Positions 1 through 9,482 of a stretch of DNA of 64,000 bases are shown piece by piece (positions within the stretch are counted from its first letter, which is position 1; every line of letters begins with the position of its first letter). The notes beneath the pieces are model-generated. The model searched no databases and was not told the DNA's origin. It was given only the letters and a program-made list of their open reading frames with translations. A program made the translations under genes and the position numbers. Source of the DNA: Cyclobacteriaceae bacterium (GTDB taxonomy: Bacteria; Bacteroidota; Bacteroidia; Cytophagales; Cyclobacteriaceae); contig JAEUUC010000013.1 in the NCBI GenBank assembly GCA_016787665.1, forward strand, positions 62,001-126,000. Direction: 5' to 3'.

Positions 1-1
1 C

Positions 2-214
2 TTGCTGTACATCAGCAATACGCATCATGCCGAGCGGACCACGCGCGCGATCAACCGGGCACAAACGGAAGTGGAGGATTTGCGCGCAGACTACACGACA
101 CTGAAATCGGATGTGATGTTTGCCAGCAAGCAGAGTGAAGTGGCCCGAAGAGTAAAAGAAACCGGATTGAAAGAGAGTTTACGCCCACCCTATAAAATTG
201 TAGTGAACGATTGA
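2..214 (+). CDS. ftsL: FtsL-like division protein, C-terminal part (5' end outside window)
   Basis: Only the last 70 or so codons are in the window. The fragment is hydrophilic and charged with a heptad-like, coiled-coil-prone pattern (residues about 12-60), as expected for the periplasmic part of FtsL, a bitopic partner of the FtsQ/FtsB divisome subcomplex. No membrane segment is visible because the N-terminus is missing. The stop codon (212-214) overlaps the TTG start of the following ftsI gene, so the two are translationally coupled. The name rests mainly on position directly upstream of ftsI in a Bacteroidota dcw cluster; FtsL is poorly conserved in sequence. Confidence 0.6.
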   Translation: MLYISNTHHAERTTRAINRAQTEVEDLRADYTTLKSDVMFASKQSEVARRVKETGLKESLRPPYKIVVND

Positions 215-2301
215 ATATTAAGAGGTCCATATTAATACGTGTCCGCGTAGCCTTTTTGGGCGTGCTGCTGTTTGCGGTTTGTGTAGCCGCTAAGATCGGC
301 CATATTCAAGTGGCTGAGGGCGACAAATGGGCGAAGATGGCCGAGGAGATCATGTTTGATTACAGACGCGTGAAGGCCACCCGCGGCAACATCTACTCGG
401 ACAATGGCAGTCTGTTGGCCACTTCCTTGCCGTTTTACAAAGTGGCCATGGACCCCACGCTGGCCCGCAAAGAAGTATTTGATAAGGGACTTGATTCGTT
501 GGCCATGCTGTTGTCGCGGTACTACCGCGATCGGTCGGAATCGGATTACAAGCAGATGCTTCGCGATGCCCGCGCCACGGGCAAGCAGTACCTCGTGCTC
601 AACCGCAGGCAAATCAACTACCAGACGAAAAAAGAGATGTCTTCGTGGCCCATCTTCCGCGAAGGACGCTACAAGGGAGGCGTGATTTTTGAGAAAATGG
701 ACGTGCGCTACCGGCCGTTCAATAACCTGAGCCGCAGAACCATCGGTTATGTCAACGAAGATGGGCAAGGTGCCGGGCTGGAGTTCAGCTTTGACGAGTC
801 TCTCGGAGGCCAGGATGGTCAGGCGCTCTTTCAAAAAATTGCCGGCAGCACCTGGAAGCCCGTGTTTGACGGCAACGAAGTGAAAGCCGTTGACGGCCTC
901 GACATTCAGACTACCATTGACATCAATTTACAAGACGTTGCCGAAACCTCGTTGCACCGGCACATGGCGCTGCACGATGCAGACGAAGGAACGGTAGTGG
1001 TCATGGAGGTGGCTACCGGCCATGTCAAAGCGATCTCGAACCTGACCCGTGACGGAAAGGGAAATTATCTTGAGAAGTTCAACCACGCGGTGGGTGGGTC
1101 ACTGGAGCCGGGCTCTACATTTAAACTCGTGACCATGATTGCCCTGCTTGAGGATACAAACATTGAGTTGAGTGACAGCATCAAAACGGGCAATGGCGAG
1201 GTGACCTTCTACAACCGCAAAGTGCGCGATCACCACGAGGGCGGTTTCGGCACACTCTCGATCCAGGCATCCTTCGAGCAGTCTTCGAACGTGGCGATGG
1301 CCAAGTTGGTAGACAAGCATTTTGGTTTGAAGCCGGGAAAATACCTGGATCACGTAGATCGCCTGAAGCTCTCCAGACCGTTGGGGCTACAGATTACAGG
1401 CGAAGTTTTTCCAAAAATCACGCGGCCGCAGGATAAAGCCTGGAGTGGCATCACCCTGCCCTGGATGTCGCATGGCTATGGCCTTGAGATATCTCCGCTG
1501 CACACGCTCACCCTTTACAATGCGGTAGCCAATGACGGCAAAATGATCAAGCCTGTTTTTGTTACCTCCGTGTTGCAGGCCGACCGCCTGATTCGGGAGT
1601 TTGAGACGGAGACGCTCAACAGCAAGATTTGCTCCAACAGTACATTGAAACAACTTCGCTTATTGTTGGAAGGTGTAGTGGAGAATGGTACGGCCAAGAA
1701 TCTGAAAGATGCTCACTACCGCATTGCCGGTAAAACCGGTACGGCACAGATACTGGAAGACGGCCGGTACACGAAGAAATACATCACCTCGTTTGTGGGT
1801 TATTTCCCGGCTCATGCACCCAAGTACAGCGCTATTGTGGTGGTGAAAAATCCGAAAGGATGGCAGCAATATGGCAATAACGTGGCGGGCCCTGTTTTCA
1901 AGGAAATAGCGGACAACATTTATGCGCGCGATATTGAACTGCACGCACCCATGGAAAAGAAGACGGTGCTGGAAGCAGGCGTACTCCCGGTCATTCGTGG
2001 TGGCCGGCAGGAAGAACTGACGATGCTCGCCAATGAATTGGGTGTTTCCACCCATTCGGCAACAGAAGAGGAGTGGGTGAAGGCGAGCCGGAACGGAAGT
2101 TCCGTAACGTGGAAAAAGAACGAAGTGCTCAAAGACCGGGTGCCGGATGTTACCGGCTTGACCTTTCGCGATGCTTTGTACCTCTGCGAAAAGTCAGGGC
2201 TACGCGTGGTGTACCAGGGGCGCGGGCGGGTTGCTGAGCAGTCGCTGGCACCGGGAACGCGCTTTGGCCGCGGGGCAAGAATTTATTTGAAACTGAGTTG
2301 A
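211..2301 (+). CDS. ftsI: Penicillin-binding protein, septal transpeptidase with PASTA domain (FtsI/PBP3)
   Basis: Class B penicillin-binding protein of 696 aa that cross-links septal peptidoglycan in the periplasm. An N-terminal membrane anchor (about residues 10-30) is followed by the dimerisation domain and the transpeptidase domain. The active-site triad is visible: GSTFKL (SxxK, serine near residue 301), SSN near 357 and KTGTA near 508. A single C-terminal PASTA domain starts at VPDVTGLTF (about 643-695), common in Bacteroidota FtsI. The TTG start at 211 overlaps the ftsL stop; its own stop (2299-2301) overlaps the ATG of murE. It works with FtsW, encoded downstream in the same operon. 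Confidence 0.93.
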   Translation: MNIKRSILIRVRVAFLGVLLFAVCVAAKIGHIQVAEGDKWAKMAEEIMFDYRRVKATRGNIYSDNGSLLATSLPFYKVAMDPTLARKEVFDKGLDSLAMLLSRYYRDRSESDYKQMLRDARATGKQYLVLNRRQINYQTKKEMSSWPIFREGRYKGGVIFEKMDVRYRPFNNLSRRTIGYVNEDGQGAGLEFSFDESLGGQDGQALFQKIAGSTWKPVFDGNEVKAVDGLDIQTTIDINLQDVAETSLHRHMALHDADEGTVVVMEVATGHVKAISNLTRDGKGNYLEKFNHAVGGSLEPGSTFKLVTMIALLEDTNIELSDSIKTGNGEVTFYNRKVRDHHEGGFGTLSIQASFEQSSNVAMAKLVDKHFGLKPGKYLDHVDRLKLSRPLGLQITGEVFPKITRPQDKAWSGITLPWMSHGYGLEISPLHTLTLYNAVANDGKMIKPVFVTSVLQADRLIREFETETLNSKICSNSTLKQLRLLLEGVVENGTAKNLKDAHYRIAGKTGTAQILEDGRYTKKYITSFVGYFPAHAPKYSAIVVVKNPKGWQQYGNNVAGPVFKEIADNIYARDIELHAPMEKKTVLEAGVLPVIRGGRQEELTMLANELGVSTHSATEEEWVKASRNGSSVTWKKNEVLKDRVPDVTGLTFRDALYLCEKSGLRVVYQGRGRVAEQSLAPGTRFGRGARIYLKLS

Positions 2302-3764
2302 TGAAGTCGTTACGCGACATATTATATAAAGTACACATCACCTCGACATCCGGCTTTATGGATGTGGAGGTGGCGGGCGTGGCATTCGACTCGCGAAAAG
2401 TGAAATCCGGATTTGTGTTTGTTGCCATACGCGGCACGCTGTCCGATGGGCACGACTTTATGCCCAAGGCCATAGCCGCGGGTGCGTCTGTTGTGGTATG
2501 CGAGAAGTTGCCGGAAGCACTTAACGAATCCGTTACCTACGTGGCGGTGAAGAGCAGTGCACAGGCACTGGGCATCATCGCTTCCAATTTTTACGACAAT
2601 CCCTCCGGCAAGCTCAAATTGGTAGGTGTTACCGGCACCAACGGCAAGACAACTGTCGCCACCTTGCTGTTCAAATTGTTTTCATCACTGGGTTACAAGT
2701 GCGGCATGTTATCCACAGTTGTGAATAAAATTGTGGATAAAGAAATTCCAGCCACACACACCACACCGGATCCTATTCAGATTAATGAGTTGTTGATCGA
2801 AATGATAGCGGCCGGCTGCACGCACTGCTTTATGGAGGTGAGCTCGCATGCAGTGGATCAGGGCCGCATAGCCGGGTTACATTTTGCGGGGGCTTTGTTC
2901 ACCAACATCACACATGATCATCTTGACTATCACCGTACGTTTGAAAGTTACATCCGCGCCAAGAAAGGATTCTTTGACGATCTGTCGGGCGATGCCTTTG
3001 CGCTGGTGAACATTGACGACAAGCGCGGCATGGTGATGCTTCAAAACTCGAAGGCCAAGAAATACACCTTCGGGTTGAAAAAGATGGCCGACTTCAAAGC
3101 CAAGATCATCACCAACTCTATTGAGGGGCTCGAACTCGAGATCGGTGGCCGTACCGTATGGTTCAAACTGATCGGAGACTTTAATGCCTATAATCTATTG
3201 ACCGTCTTTGGCGCGGCAAGTCTGCTGGGCGAAGATCCGGAAACGGTGCTGATGAAATTGTCCTCCCTAACGGGTGCCAACGGCCGCTTTGATGTGGTCT
3301 TGCCAGGCTCGCGCTTTACGGCCATTGTGGATTACGCGCATACGCCTGATGCTTTGAAAAATGTTTTGGAGACGATTACACAATTCCGGTCAGGCAACGA
3401 ACAGGTGATTTCGGTGGTGGGTTGTGGGGGTAATCGCGATAAGACCAAGCGACCGTTAATGGCAGCTATTGCCTGTAAGTACAGCGATAAGGTTATTCTC
3501 ACTTCGGATAACCCGCGGGATGAAGATCCTCTCGAAATCATTCGCGAGATGCAAAAAGGTATTGGCCCTACGGAAGCACGCAAAACACTGGTGATGGCGG
3601 ATCGCGAGGAAGCAATCAAGATGGCCTGCATGATGGCGAAAGAGAAGGACATCGTGCTGGTCGCTGGTAAAGGGCATGAAACGTATCAGGAAATTAAAGG
3701 CGTGAAGCACCCTTTTGACGATAAAGAGGTAGTAAGTCGGATGCTTAAAATGTTCGCGAACTAA
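2301..3764 (+). CDS. murE: UDP-MurNAc-tripeptide synthetase (meso-DAP adding)
   Basis: Cytoplasmic Mur ligase that adds the third residue to UDP-MurNAc-L-Ala-D-Glu. ATP-binding motif GTNGKTT is near residue 110; the DNPR motif near residue 402 is the signature of meso-diaminopimelate-specific MurE rather than the lysine type. The ATG at 2301 was chosen over an in-frame TTG three bases upstream because it shares its A with the ftsI stop, the usual coupling in this operon. Product 487 aa, normal length. It is followed by a four-helix-bundle gene rather than the murF or mraY that usually comes next. Confidence 0.95.
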   Translation: MKSLRDILYKVHITSTSGFMDVEVAGVAFDSRKVKSGFVFVAIRGTLSDGHDFMPKAIAAGASVVVCEKLPEALNESVTYVAVKSSAQALGIIASNFYDNPSGKLKLVGVTGTNGKTTVATLLFKLFSSLGYKCGMLSTVVNKIVDKEIPATHTTPDPIQINELLIEMIAAGCTHCFMEVSSHAVDQGRIAGLHFAGALFTNITHDHLDYHRTFESYIRAKKGFFDDLSGDAFALVNIDDKRGMVMLQNSKAKKYTFGLKKMADFKAKIITNSIEGLELEIGGRTVWFKLIGDFNAYNLLTVFGAASLLGEDPETVLMKLSSLTGANGRFDVVLPGSRFTAIVDYAHTPDALKNVLETITQFRSGNEQVISVVGCGGNRDKTKRPLMAAIACKYSDKVILTSDNPRDEDPLEIIREMQKGIGPTEARKTLVMADREEAIKMACMMAKEKDIVLVAGKGHETYQEIKGVKHPFDDKEVVSRMLKMFAN

Positions 3765-3767
3765 CTG

Positions 3768-4178
3768 ATGATCAATGATCAATTGGCCGATAAATCGATG
3801 AGGAATTATAAGGATAACCTGATTGTGAAGATGACATTCCAATTTGCATTGGAAATCATCGATTTTGCCGAGCGCCTGCGATCGGAAAAGCGGTTTGCCT
3901 TTTCGGATCAGGTACTTCGATCAGGTTGTTCTATTGGGGCAAATGTGAAGGAGGCACAAGGGGCGGAAAGCAAAGCGGACTTTATTCATAAAATGAAGAT
4001 CGCAATCAAAGAGGCAGAGGAAACAGAATACTGGCTTGAGCTCTGTTCAATGTCAAAAAAGTATCCTCAACCCGGTCAACTGTTGTCTGACATCGAGTCG
4101 ATCTTGAAAATAATTAACAAAATAATCTCTACGTCAAAAATAAATAAGTCATTGGCGAATAAGGCCATTGACAATTGA
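3768..4178 (+). CDS. Four-helix-bundle (S23/Avd-like) protein inserted in the dcw cluster
   Basis: Small all-helical protein (136 aa from 3768; about 126 aa if the ATG at 3798, giving MRNYKDNLI, is used). It resembles the four helix bundle/23S rRNA intervening-sequence protein family (TIGR02436 type), which also contains the Avd accessory protein of diversity-generating retroelements. The conserved core [12 protein letters not shown] and the segment [18 protein letters not shown] are visible. Molecular function is unknown. It has no role in wall synthesis that I know of and separates murE from mraY. Its base composition is more AT-rich than its neighbours. Both edges carry 7-bp tandem repeats (ATGATCA x2 at 3768-3781, CCATTGA/CAATTGA at 4165-4178), so it looks inserted. 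Confidence 0.8.
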   Translation: MINDQLADKSMRNYKDNLIVKMTFQFALEIIDFAERLRSEKRFAFSDQVLRSGCSIGANVKEAQGAESKADFIHKMKIAIKEAEETEYWLELCSMSKKYPQPGQLLSDIESILKIINKIISTSKINKSLANKAIDN

Positions 4179-4180
4179 AC

Positions 4181-5410
4181 ATGTTATATTATTTGTTCGA
4201 TTATATAGAACAGAACTTTGACTTCCCCGGGGCAGGCTTGTTCCAGTACATTTCGTTCCGGGCGGGTGTTGCGGCTCTATTGTCTCTCCTTATCACGATC
4301 ACATTTGGCGAAAGGCTTATTGCTTTCCTGAGAAGAAAACAGGTAGGTGAGGATATTCGTGATCTTGGCCTTGAAGGTCAGATGCAGAAAAAAGGCACAC
4401 CTACCATGGGCGGGCTGATTATCATTGCGGCCATTCTGATTCCTACCTTATTGATGGCGCGGCCCGACAATGTGTATGTGTTGCTGTTGATCATCACTAC
4501 GGTGTGGCTGGGCCTGATCGGATTCCTGGATGATTACATCAAAGTATTCAAGAAGAACAAAGAGGGATTAGCCGGTCGCTTCAAAATCGTGGGGCAGGTT
4601 ACCATTGGATTGGTGGTTGGCCTTACGTTGTACTTCAACGATCACGTTGTTGTTCGGGAGAGATCACCGGAGACTGTTGCTATGGAAGCAAGTTTGTCGG
4701 TGAGTGCCACGCCCGTTTCAACCAGCCAGCTGGATTCGAAGTCAACAAAGACAACGGTGCCTTTCATGAAGAACAATGAGTTTGACTACAGCAGCTTGTT
4801 GTTCGGGCTTGATGAAAAGTACACGTGGATCATTTATACCCTGATCGTGATTGTTATCATAACGGCCGTTTCAAACGGGGCTAACATCACGGATGGTATT
4901 GACGGCCTGGCGGCCGGCACATCAGCCATTATCGGTCTTACGCTTGCCATTTTTGCTTACCTCTCCGGCCGTGTTGACTTCAGCTCGTATCTCAATATCA
5001 TGTACATTCCGAACCTGAGCGAGCTGGTTATTTTTTGCACGGCCTTTGTTGGTGCTTGCTTAGGTTTTCTGTGGTACAATGCGTACCCGGCCCAGGTTTT
5101 CATGGGCGATACGGGGAGCCTTTCGCTGGGCGGCATTATTGCGGTATTGGCTCTGGCTGTTCGCAAAGAGTTGATGATTCCCCTCTTGTGCGGAATCTTT
5201 CTGATTGAGAACCTCTCGGTGATTCTCCAGGTATCCTACTTCAAGTATACGCGGAGGAAGTACGGAGAAGGCAGACGAATTTTTTTGATGTCGCCCCTCC
5301 ATCATCACTATCAGAAAAAGAACATCCCCGAAGCCAAAATTGTAACCCGGTTTTGGATCGTGGGAATATTGTTGGCCATTCTCTGCCTGGCAACCCTTAA
5401 AGTAAGATGA
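4181..5410 (+). CDS. mraY: Phospho-MurNAc-pentapeptide transferase (lipid I synthase)
   Basis: Polytopic inner-membrane enzyme that transfers phospho-MurNAc-pentapeptide to undecaprenyl phosphate. Visible motifs: KKGTPTMGG near residue 70, the Asp-rich [13 protein letters not shown] segment ([14 protein letters not shown]), [13 protein letters not shown] near 235, and [11 protein letters not shown] with the histidine-rich SPLHHHYQ near the C-terminus. A poorly conserved hydrophilic insertion of roughly 50 residues (about 155-205) sits between membrane segments, a length feature common in Bacteroidota MraY. ATG 4181 (MLYYLFDYI) is preferred over an in-frame TTG at 4175. The stop overlaps the murD ATG by 4 bases. 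Confidence 0.95.
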   Translation: MLYYLFDYIEQNFDFPGAGLFQYISFRAGVAALLSLLITITFGERLIAFLRRKQVGEDIRDLGLEGQMQKKGTPTMGGLIIIAAILIPTLLMARPDNVYVLLLIITTVWLGLIGFLDDYIKVFKKNKEGLAGRFKIVGQVTIGLVVGLTLYFNDHVVVRERSPETVAMEASLSVSATPVSTSQLDSKSTKTTVPFMKNNEFDYSSLLFGLDEKYTWIIYTLIVIVIITAVSNGANITDGIDGLAAGTSAIIGLTLAIFAYLSGRVDFSSYLNIMYIPNLSELVIFCTAFVGACLGFLWYNAYPAQVFMGDTGSLSLGGIIAVLALAVRKELMIPLLCGIFLIENLSVILQVSYFKYTRRKYGEGRRIFLMSPLHHHYQKKNIPEAKIVTRFWIVGILLAILCLATLKVR

Positions 5411-6780
5411 GCAAGCGTGTCACCATATTGGGTTCAGGTGAGAGTGGCACAGGGGCCGCGTTGCTGGCCAAGGCAAAGGGCTATGACGTATTTGTCTCCG
5501 ATCAAGGCGCCATCCGGGATGTTTACAAGGCTGATCTGATCAATGCCGGGATTGCTTTTGAAGAGGGCGGGCACTCCGATAGAATTCTTCCGGCCGATCT
5601 GATCATTAAGAGCCCCGGTATACCCGACAAGGCGGAGGTGATGAAGCGCGTGCGCGCAGCGGGCATTCCGGTGCTGGATGAGATTGAATTCGCCTTCCGC
5701 TACCTGAAAGGAAAGGTGATTGCCATCACCGGCACAAATGGGAAAACGACTACCACGCTGCTGACCTATCACCTGTTGAAGTCGGCCGGCTTGAATGTGG
5801 CGTTGGCAGGTAACGTAGGGGAGAGCCTGGCGCGTAAGGTGGCTGTAGGCGACCATGATTGGTATGTAGTTGAGATCAGCAGTTTTCAGCTGGACGGGAC
5901 GATATCGTTCAGGCCGCATATTGGCATACTGCTGAATATTACGCCTGATCACCTTGACCGGTACGAATACAAAATGGAGAACTATATCAACTCCAAGTTT
6001 CGGCTGGTGCAAAATCTGACTACCCATGAGCACTTTATTTATTATGCCGATGATGCAGTAGCAGGCCACGAGGCGCGCAAAAGAAAAATCACAGCCGATC
6101 AGGTGGCTGTCTCATTAACTGATACTAAAACCAAAGCCTACTATGATGGTCAGCAAATGGTGTTCAACGTGGCTGGGCATCATTTTCGGGTTGCACAAGC
6201 CGACACCACACTGAAAGGCCCACACAATTTGATCAACACCATGTCGGCTGTCTCGGCTGCATTGTTAGCCGGTGTATCCGAACAGGCCGTGCGTGCAGCA
6301 CTGAAGACTTTCAAGAATGCCCCGCACCGCCTTGAGTCTGTTGCGGTCATCAATGGCGTTGAGTTTGTGAATGACTCAAAGGCCACTAACGTAGACTCTG
6401 TGGTGTACGCGCTCGGCAGCTATCAACAACCGCTGGTGTGGATTGCCGGGGGCATTGATAAGGGTAATGACTACGAGTTGATTAAAGAAGAGGTTCAGAA
6501 AAAGGTCCATACCCTCATTTGTTTGGGCCGGGACAATGAAAAGTTAAAGAAGTTTTTTGGTGGGGTAGTGCCTAAAATCCACGAGACCCAAAGCGTGAAA
6601 GAGTTGGTTCGGTTGGCTCTGCAGTCGGCACGGCAGGGTGACGTGGTGTTGCTTTCACCGGCCTGCGCCAGTTTTGATTTGTTCAAGAACTACGAGGATC
6701 GGGGTACCCAGTTCAGAGAAGCCGTATTGGAACTCAAAGGGGAGGGAATTCAGAATAGGGTATTTGAGAATAGAGAATGA
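5407..6780 (+). CDS. murD: UDP-MurNAc-L-alanine:D-glutamate ligase
   Basis: Mur ligase adding D-glutamate to UDP-MurNAc-L-Ala in the cytoplasm. The N-terminal Rossmann-like UDP-binding segment begins [10 protein letters not shown]; the ATP P-loop GTNGKTTTT is near residue 112; the central [13 protein letters not shown] and the C-terminal NDSKATN motifs of the family are present. 457 aa, normal. Overlaps mraY by 4 bases upstream. Its last codons fall in the heptamer repeat GAGAATA/GAGAATG (6766-6779), which also contains the start codon of the next, unrelated gene. Confidence 0.95.
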   Translation: MSKRVTILGSGESGTGAALLAKAKGYDVFVSDQGAIRDVYKADLINAGIAFEEGGHSDRILPADLIIKSPGIPDKAEVMKRVRAAGIPVLDEIEFAFRYLKGKVIAITGTNGKTTTTLLTYHLLKSAGLNVALAGNVGESLARKVAVGDHDWYVVEISSFQLDGTISFRPHIGILLNITPDHLDRYEYKMENYINSKFRLVQNLTTHEHFIYYADDAVAGHEARKRKITADQVAVSLTDTKTKAYYDGQQMVFNVAGHHFRVAQADTTLKGPHNLINTMSAVSAALLAGVSEQAVRAALKTFKNAPHRLESVAVINGVEFVNDSKATNVDSVVYALGSYQQPLVWIAGGIDKGNDYELIKEEVQKKVHTLICLGRDNEKLKKFFGGVVPKIHETQSVKELVRLALQSARQGDVVLLSPACASFDLFKNYEDRGTQFREAVLELKGEGIQNRVFENRE

Positions 6781-7142
6781 AGATGGAAAGAGAGCCTGCG
6801 AAATCGTTTAAGGATTTGATTGTGTGGCAACGGGCCCATGAATTAGTGCTCGCTGTCTACCGGGCAAGTGGCGCATTTCCGAAAGAAGAACAGTATGGGC
6901 TCACGCAGCAAATCAGGAGATCATCGTCTTCGGTTGCCGCCAACATAGCAGAAGGTTTTAAAAAGAGAGGGGAGAAAGATAAACTGAGAATTTTGAATAT
7001 CGCGCAGGGTTCACTTTCGGAAACGCACTATCATTTGGTGTTGGCAAATGATCTTCGGTATGGAGAAATGGGTTTGCTGGAGGAGAAAGTTGAAGAGGTA
7101 AGCCGGTTGCTGGAGTCGTATATGAAAGCCATTCGAAAATGA
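6777..7142 (+). CDS. Second four-helix-bundle (S23/Avd-like) protein in the dcw cluster
   Basis: 121 aa four-helix-bundle protein of the same broad family as the gene at 3768, but of the other common subtype: FKDLIVWQRAHELVLAVY at the N-terminus and the central QIRRSSSSVAANIAEGF motif are typical of the family. The two copies in this cluster are clearly diverged and not a recent duplication. No enzymatic function is known; these proteins form helical oligomers. The start codon overlaps the murD stop. Both borders have heptamer repeats: GAGAATA/GAGAATG upstream and AAATGCT x2, GAATTCT, AAATTCT (7154-7181) downstream. Confidence 0.85.
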   Translation: MKMEREPAKSFKDLIVWQRAHELVLAVYRASGAFPKEEQYGLTQQIRRSSSSVAANIAEGFKKRGEKDKLRILNIAQGSLSETHYHLVLANDLRYGEMGLLEEKVEEVSRLLESYMKAIRK

Positions 7143-7153
7143 TTCTGACTACT

Positions 7154-7181
7154 AAATGCTAAATGCTGAATTCTAAATTCT
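7154..7181 (+). repeat. Heptamer tandem repeat downstream of four-helix-bundle gene
   Basis: Four consecutive 7-bp units: AAATGCT, AAATGCT, GAATTCT, AAATTCT. It begins 11 bases after the stop of the four-helix-bundle gene and ends 17 bases before the ftsW start, so it fills the only gap in this part of the operon. Confidence 0.7.
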
Positions 7182-7197
7182 CGCAAAGAGTAAAGAG

Positions 7198-8373
7198 ATG
7201 GAAAAAATAAAGAGTTGGGCCGACAAGAATTTGCAAGGTGACCGCGTCATCTGGGCCGTTGTCTTTGCCCTGTCGCTCATCAGTATTCTGGTGGTGTACA
7301 GCTCCATCGGTACGCTGGCGTACAAACGCACGGCAAGTCCCGAGTCCTATTTGCTGAAGCACACGTTTATGGTGTTCCTCGGTTTGGCTGCCATGTGGGT
7401 AGCGCACAAGATCGACTATCGGTATTATTCCAAGTTGTCGCGGCTGGCGCTTTGGGTTAGCGTGCCTCTGCTGATCTATACGTTCACCAATGGAACAACC
7501 ATTAACGATGCCGCTCGCTGGATTACGCTCCCGATAATCAACACTTCGTTCCAGCCTTCTGATTTTGCCAGCCTTGCCCTGATCATCAACCTGGCAGCCA
7601 TGCTGTCGAAGAAGCAGCAAAACATTGATGATATCAAAGAGACGTTGATTCCAATGCTGATCTGGTGCGGAGTTATTTGCGGCTTAATTGCCTTAACCAA
7701 TCTTTCCACCGCGGTGTTGCTCTTCGCCACCTGTATGCTGGTGATGTTTATCGGCCGTGTGCCGGTAAAGTACCTGGCCATGCTGGTGTTGGTTGGTCTG
7801 CTAGCGGGAGCAGCCGCCATCAAATTTGGAACCCGCGGTGCCACCGCGCTCAGCCGCATCGAAGCTTTTGTTAAAGGAAGCGAGTTGCCCTTTCAGGCCA
7901 AACATGGACGCATGGCGGTTGCTACGGGTGGCATCATCGGCAAAGGCCCGGGCAACAGCGAACAGCGCAACATTTTGCCACATCCCTACTCTGATTTCAT
8001 CTACGCCATTCTCATCGAGGAATATGGACTGGTTGGTGGCATCATCGTGCTGGCACTCTATCTCATTCTGCTCCACCGTGGCATGAAGGCCGCTTACAAC
8101 AGCGAACGTGCCTTTGGCGGGTTACTCTCAGCCGGGCTCAGTTTTGACTTAGTGTGTCAGGCCATGGTGAATATGGGTGTGGTCGTGGGCCTTGGCCCGA
8201 TTACCGGGCAACCGTTGCCCCTGATTAGTATGGGGGGTACCGCCATGGTGTTCACGGGAATTTCCGTGGGTATCATTCTAAGCGTAAGTCGTGGTGAGCA
8301 GGAAGAGAATTGGGGTCAACAGACCAATCTGAAGGATTCAAAAGATAAAGACGTAGAAGCCAAAGCAGCGTGA
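7198..8373 (+). CDS. ftsW: Septal SEDS peptidoglycan glycosyltransferase FtsW
   Basis: SEDS-family polytopic membrane protein (391 aa, about 9-10 hydrophobic segments) that polymerises lipid II at the septum with FtsI. The conserved Q-rich/periplasmic segment is visible as GNSEQRNILPHPYSDFIYA, followed by the EEYG motif and PLPLISMGGT near the C-terminus. The short hydrophilic C-terminal tail overlaps the murG start by 4 bases. FtsW rather than RodA because of its place between murD and murG. Confidence 0.93.
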   Translation: MEKIKSWADKNLQGDRVIWAVVFALSLISILVVYSSIGTLAYKRTASPESYLLKHTFMVFLGLAAMWVAHKIDYRYYSKLSRLALWVSVPLLIYTFTNGTTINDAARWITLPIINTSFQPSDFASLALIINLAAMLSKKQQNIDDIKETLIPMLIWCGVICGLIALTNLSTAVLLFATCMLVMFIGRVPVKYLAMLVLVGLLAGAAAIKFGTRGATALSRIEAFVKGSELPFQAKHGRMAVATGGIIGKGPGNSEQRNILPHPYSDFIYAILIEEYGLVGGIIVLALYLILLHRGMKAAYNSERAFGGLLSAGLSFDLVCQAMVNMGVVVGLGPITGQPLPLISMGGTAMVFTGISVGIILSVSRGEQEENWGQQTNLKDSKDKDVEAKAA

Positions 8374-9482
8374 GTGCATCAACACCATATCGAATAATCA
8401 TTAGCGGAGGCGGCACGGGCGGGCACATTTTCCCTGCGCTGGCGATTGCCCATGCCTTTCGTGAGCGCCACCCCGATGCGGATATTCTTTTCGTGGGGGC
8501 CGAAGGCCGAATGGAAATGACACGTGTGCCGGAGGCTGGATATCGGATCGTTGGGTTGTGGATCAGTGGTTTACAACGGAAGCTGACGCTATCCAACCTG
8601 CTCTTCCCGGTAAAACTGATCGCGAGCTACCTGAAGGCCAGTCGGATCATCCAGTCATTTAAACCGCATGCCGTGGTGGGCACAGGCGGTTATGCCAGTG
8701 GCCCCATCATGATGGCAGCCACGCGCAAACGAATTCCCACCGTCATACAGGAGCAAAACTCGTATGCCGGTTTGACCAACAAACAGGTGGCATCCAAGGC
8801 CAGCGTGATTTGCGTGGCCTACCCGAATATGGAGCGTTACTTCCCGGCCGGTAAGATCCGGTTCACCGGCAACCCGGTGCGCAAGGACATTTTGGACGTG
8901 GATCAAAAACGTGTTGAAGCCCTTCGCGAATTCAATTTGCAGCAAGAGAAGCGAACGCTTTTGGTTTTGGGCGGAAGTCTGGGGGCTCGCACCATTAATG
9001 AAAGTATATCGGCAAATCTCGCATTGTTGGCTGAGGCCGGAGTGCAAGTGATTTGGCAGACCGGTAAGATGTATATCGAGAGTGTAAAAGCGCAGGTTGC
9101 CGGCCAGGACCTGGCCCCATTTCGGATTTACGATTTCATCAAACGTATGGATTTGGCCTATGCCGCCAGCGATGTGGTGATTTCGCGAGCCGGAGCGCTT
9201 GCCATTTCGGAGTTGTGCCTGGCCAAACGTCCTGCCGTGCTCGTGCCTTCGCCCAACGTGGCCGAAGATCACCAGACCAAGAATGCGTTGGCACTGGTCA
9301 ACGAAGGAGCCGCGTTGATGGTCAAAGATGGTGACGCAGCCACGCAGTTGGTGCAGCAGGCGCTTGCCTTGCTGAACAACTCCGATCGGTGCGCCCAACT
9401 GAGCGCAAACATTGCGCTACTGGGTAAGCCACGGGCCGCAGATGAAATTGTGGATGAACTGGAAAAACTGATAATCAGGTGA
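8370..9482 (+). CDS. murG: UDP-GlcNAc: lipid I N-acetylglucosaminyltransferase
   Basis: GT28 enzyme that makes lipid II at the cytoplasmic face of the inner membrane. The N-terminal glycine loop SGGGTGGHIFPALAIA (residues about 11-26), GTGGYASGP near 105, the second loop GGSLGARTIN near 200 and the C-terminal nucleotide-binding segment SRAGALAISEL near 272 are all visible. The GTG start at 8370 overlaps the ftsW stop by 4 bases; there is no better ATG nearby that retains the glycine loop. 370 aa. Confidence 0.95.
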   Translation: MSASTPYRIIISGGGTGGHIFPALAIAHAFRERHPDADILFVGAEGRMEMTRVPEAGYRIVGLWISGLQRKLTLSNLLFPVKLIASYLKASRIIQSFKPHAVVGTGGYASGPIMMAATRKRIPTVIQEQNSYAGLTNKQVASKASVICVAYPNMERYFPAGKIRFTGNPVRKDILDVDQKRVEALREFNLQQEKRTLLVLGGSLGARTINESISANLALLAEAGVQVIWQTGKMYIESVKAQVAGQDLAPFRIYDFIKRMDLAYAASDVVISRAGALAISELCLAKRPAVLVPSPNVAEDHQTKNALALVNEGAALMVKDGDAATQLVQQALALLNNSDRCAQLSANIALLGKPRAADEIVDELEKLIIR

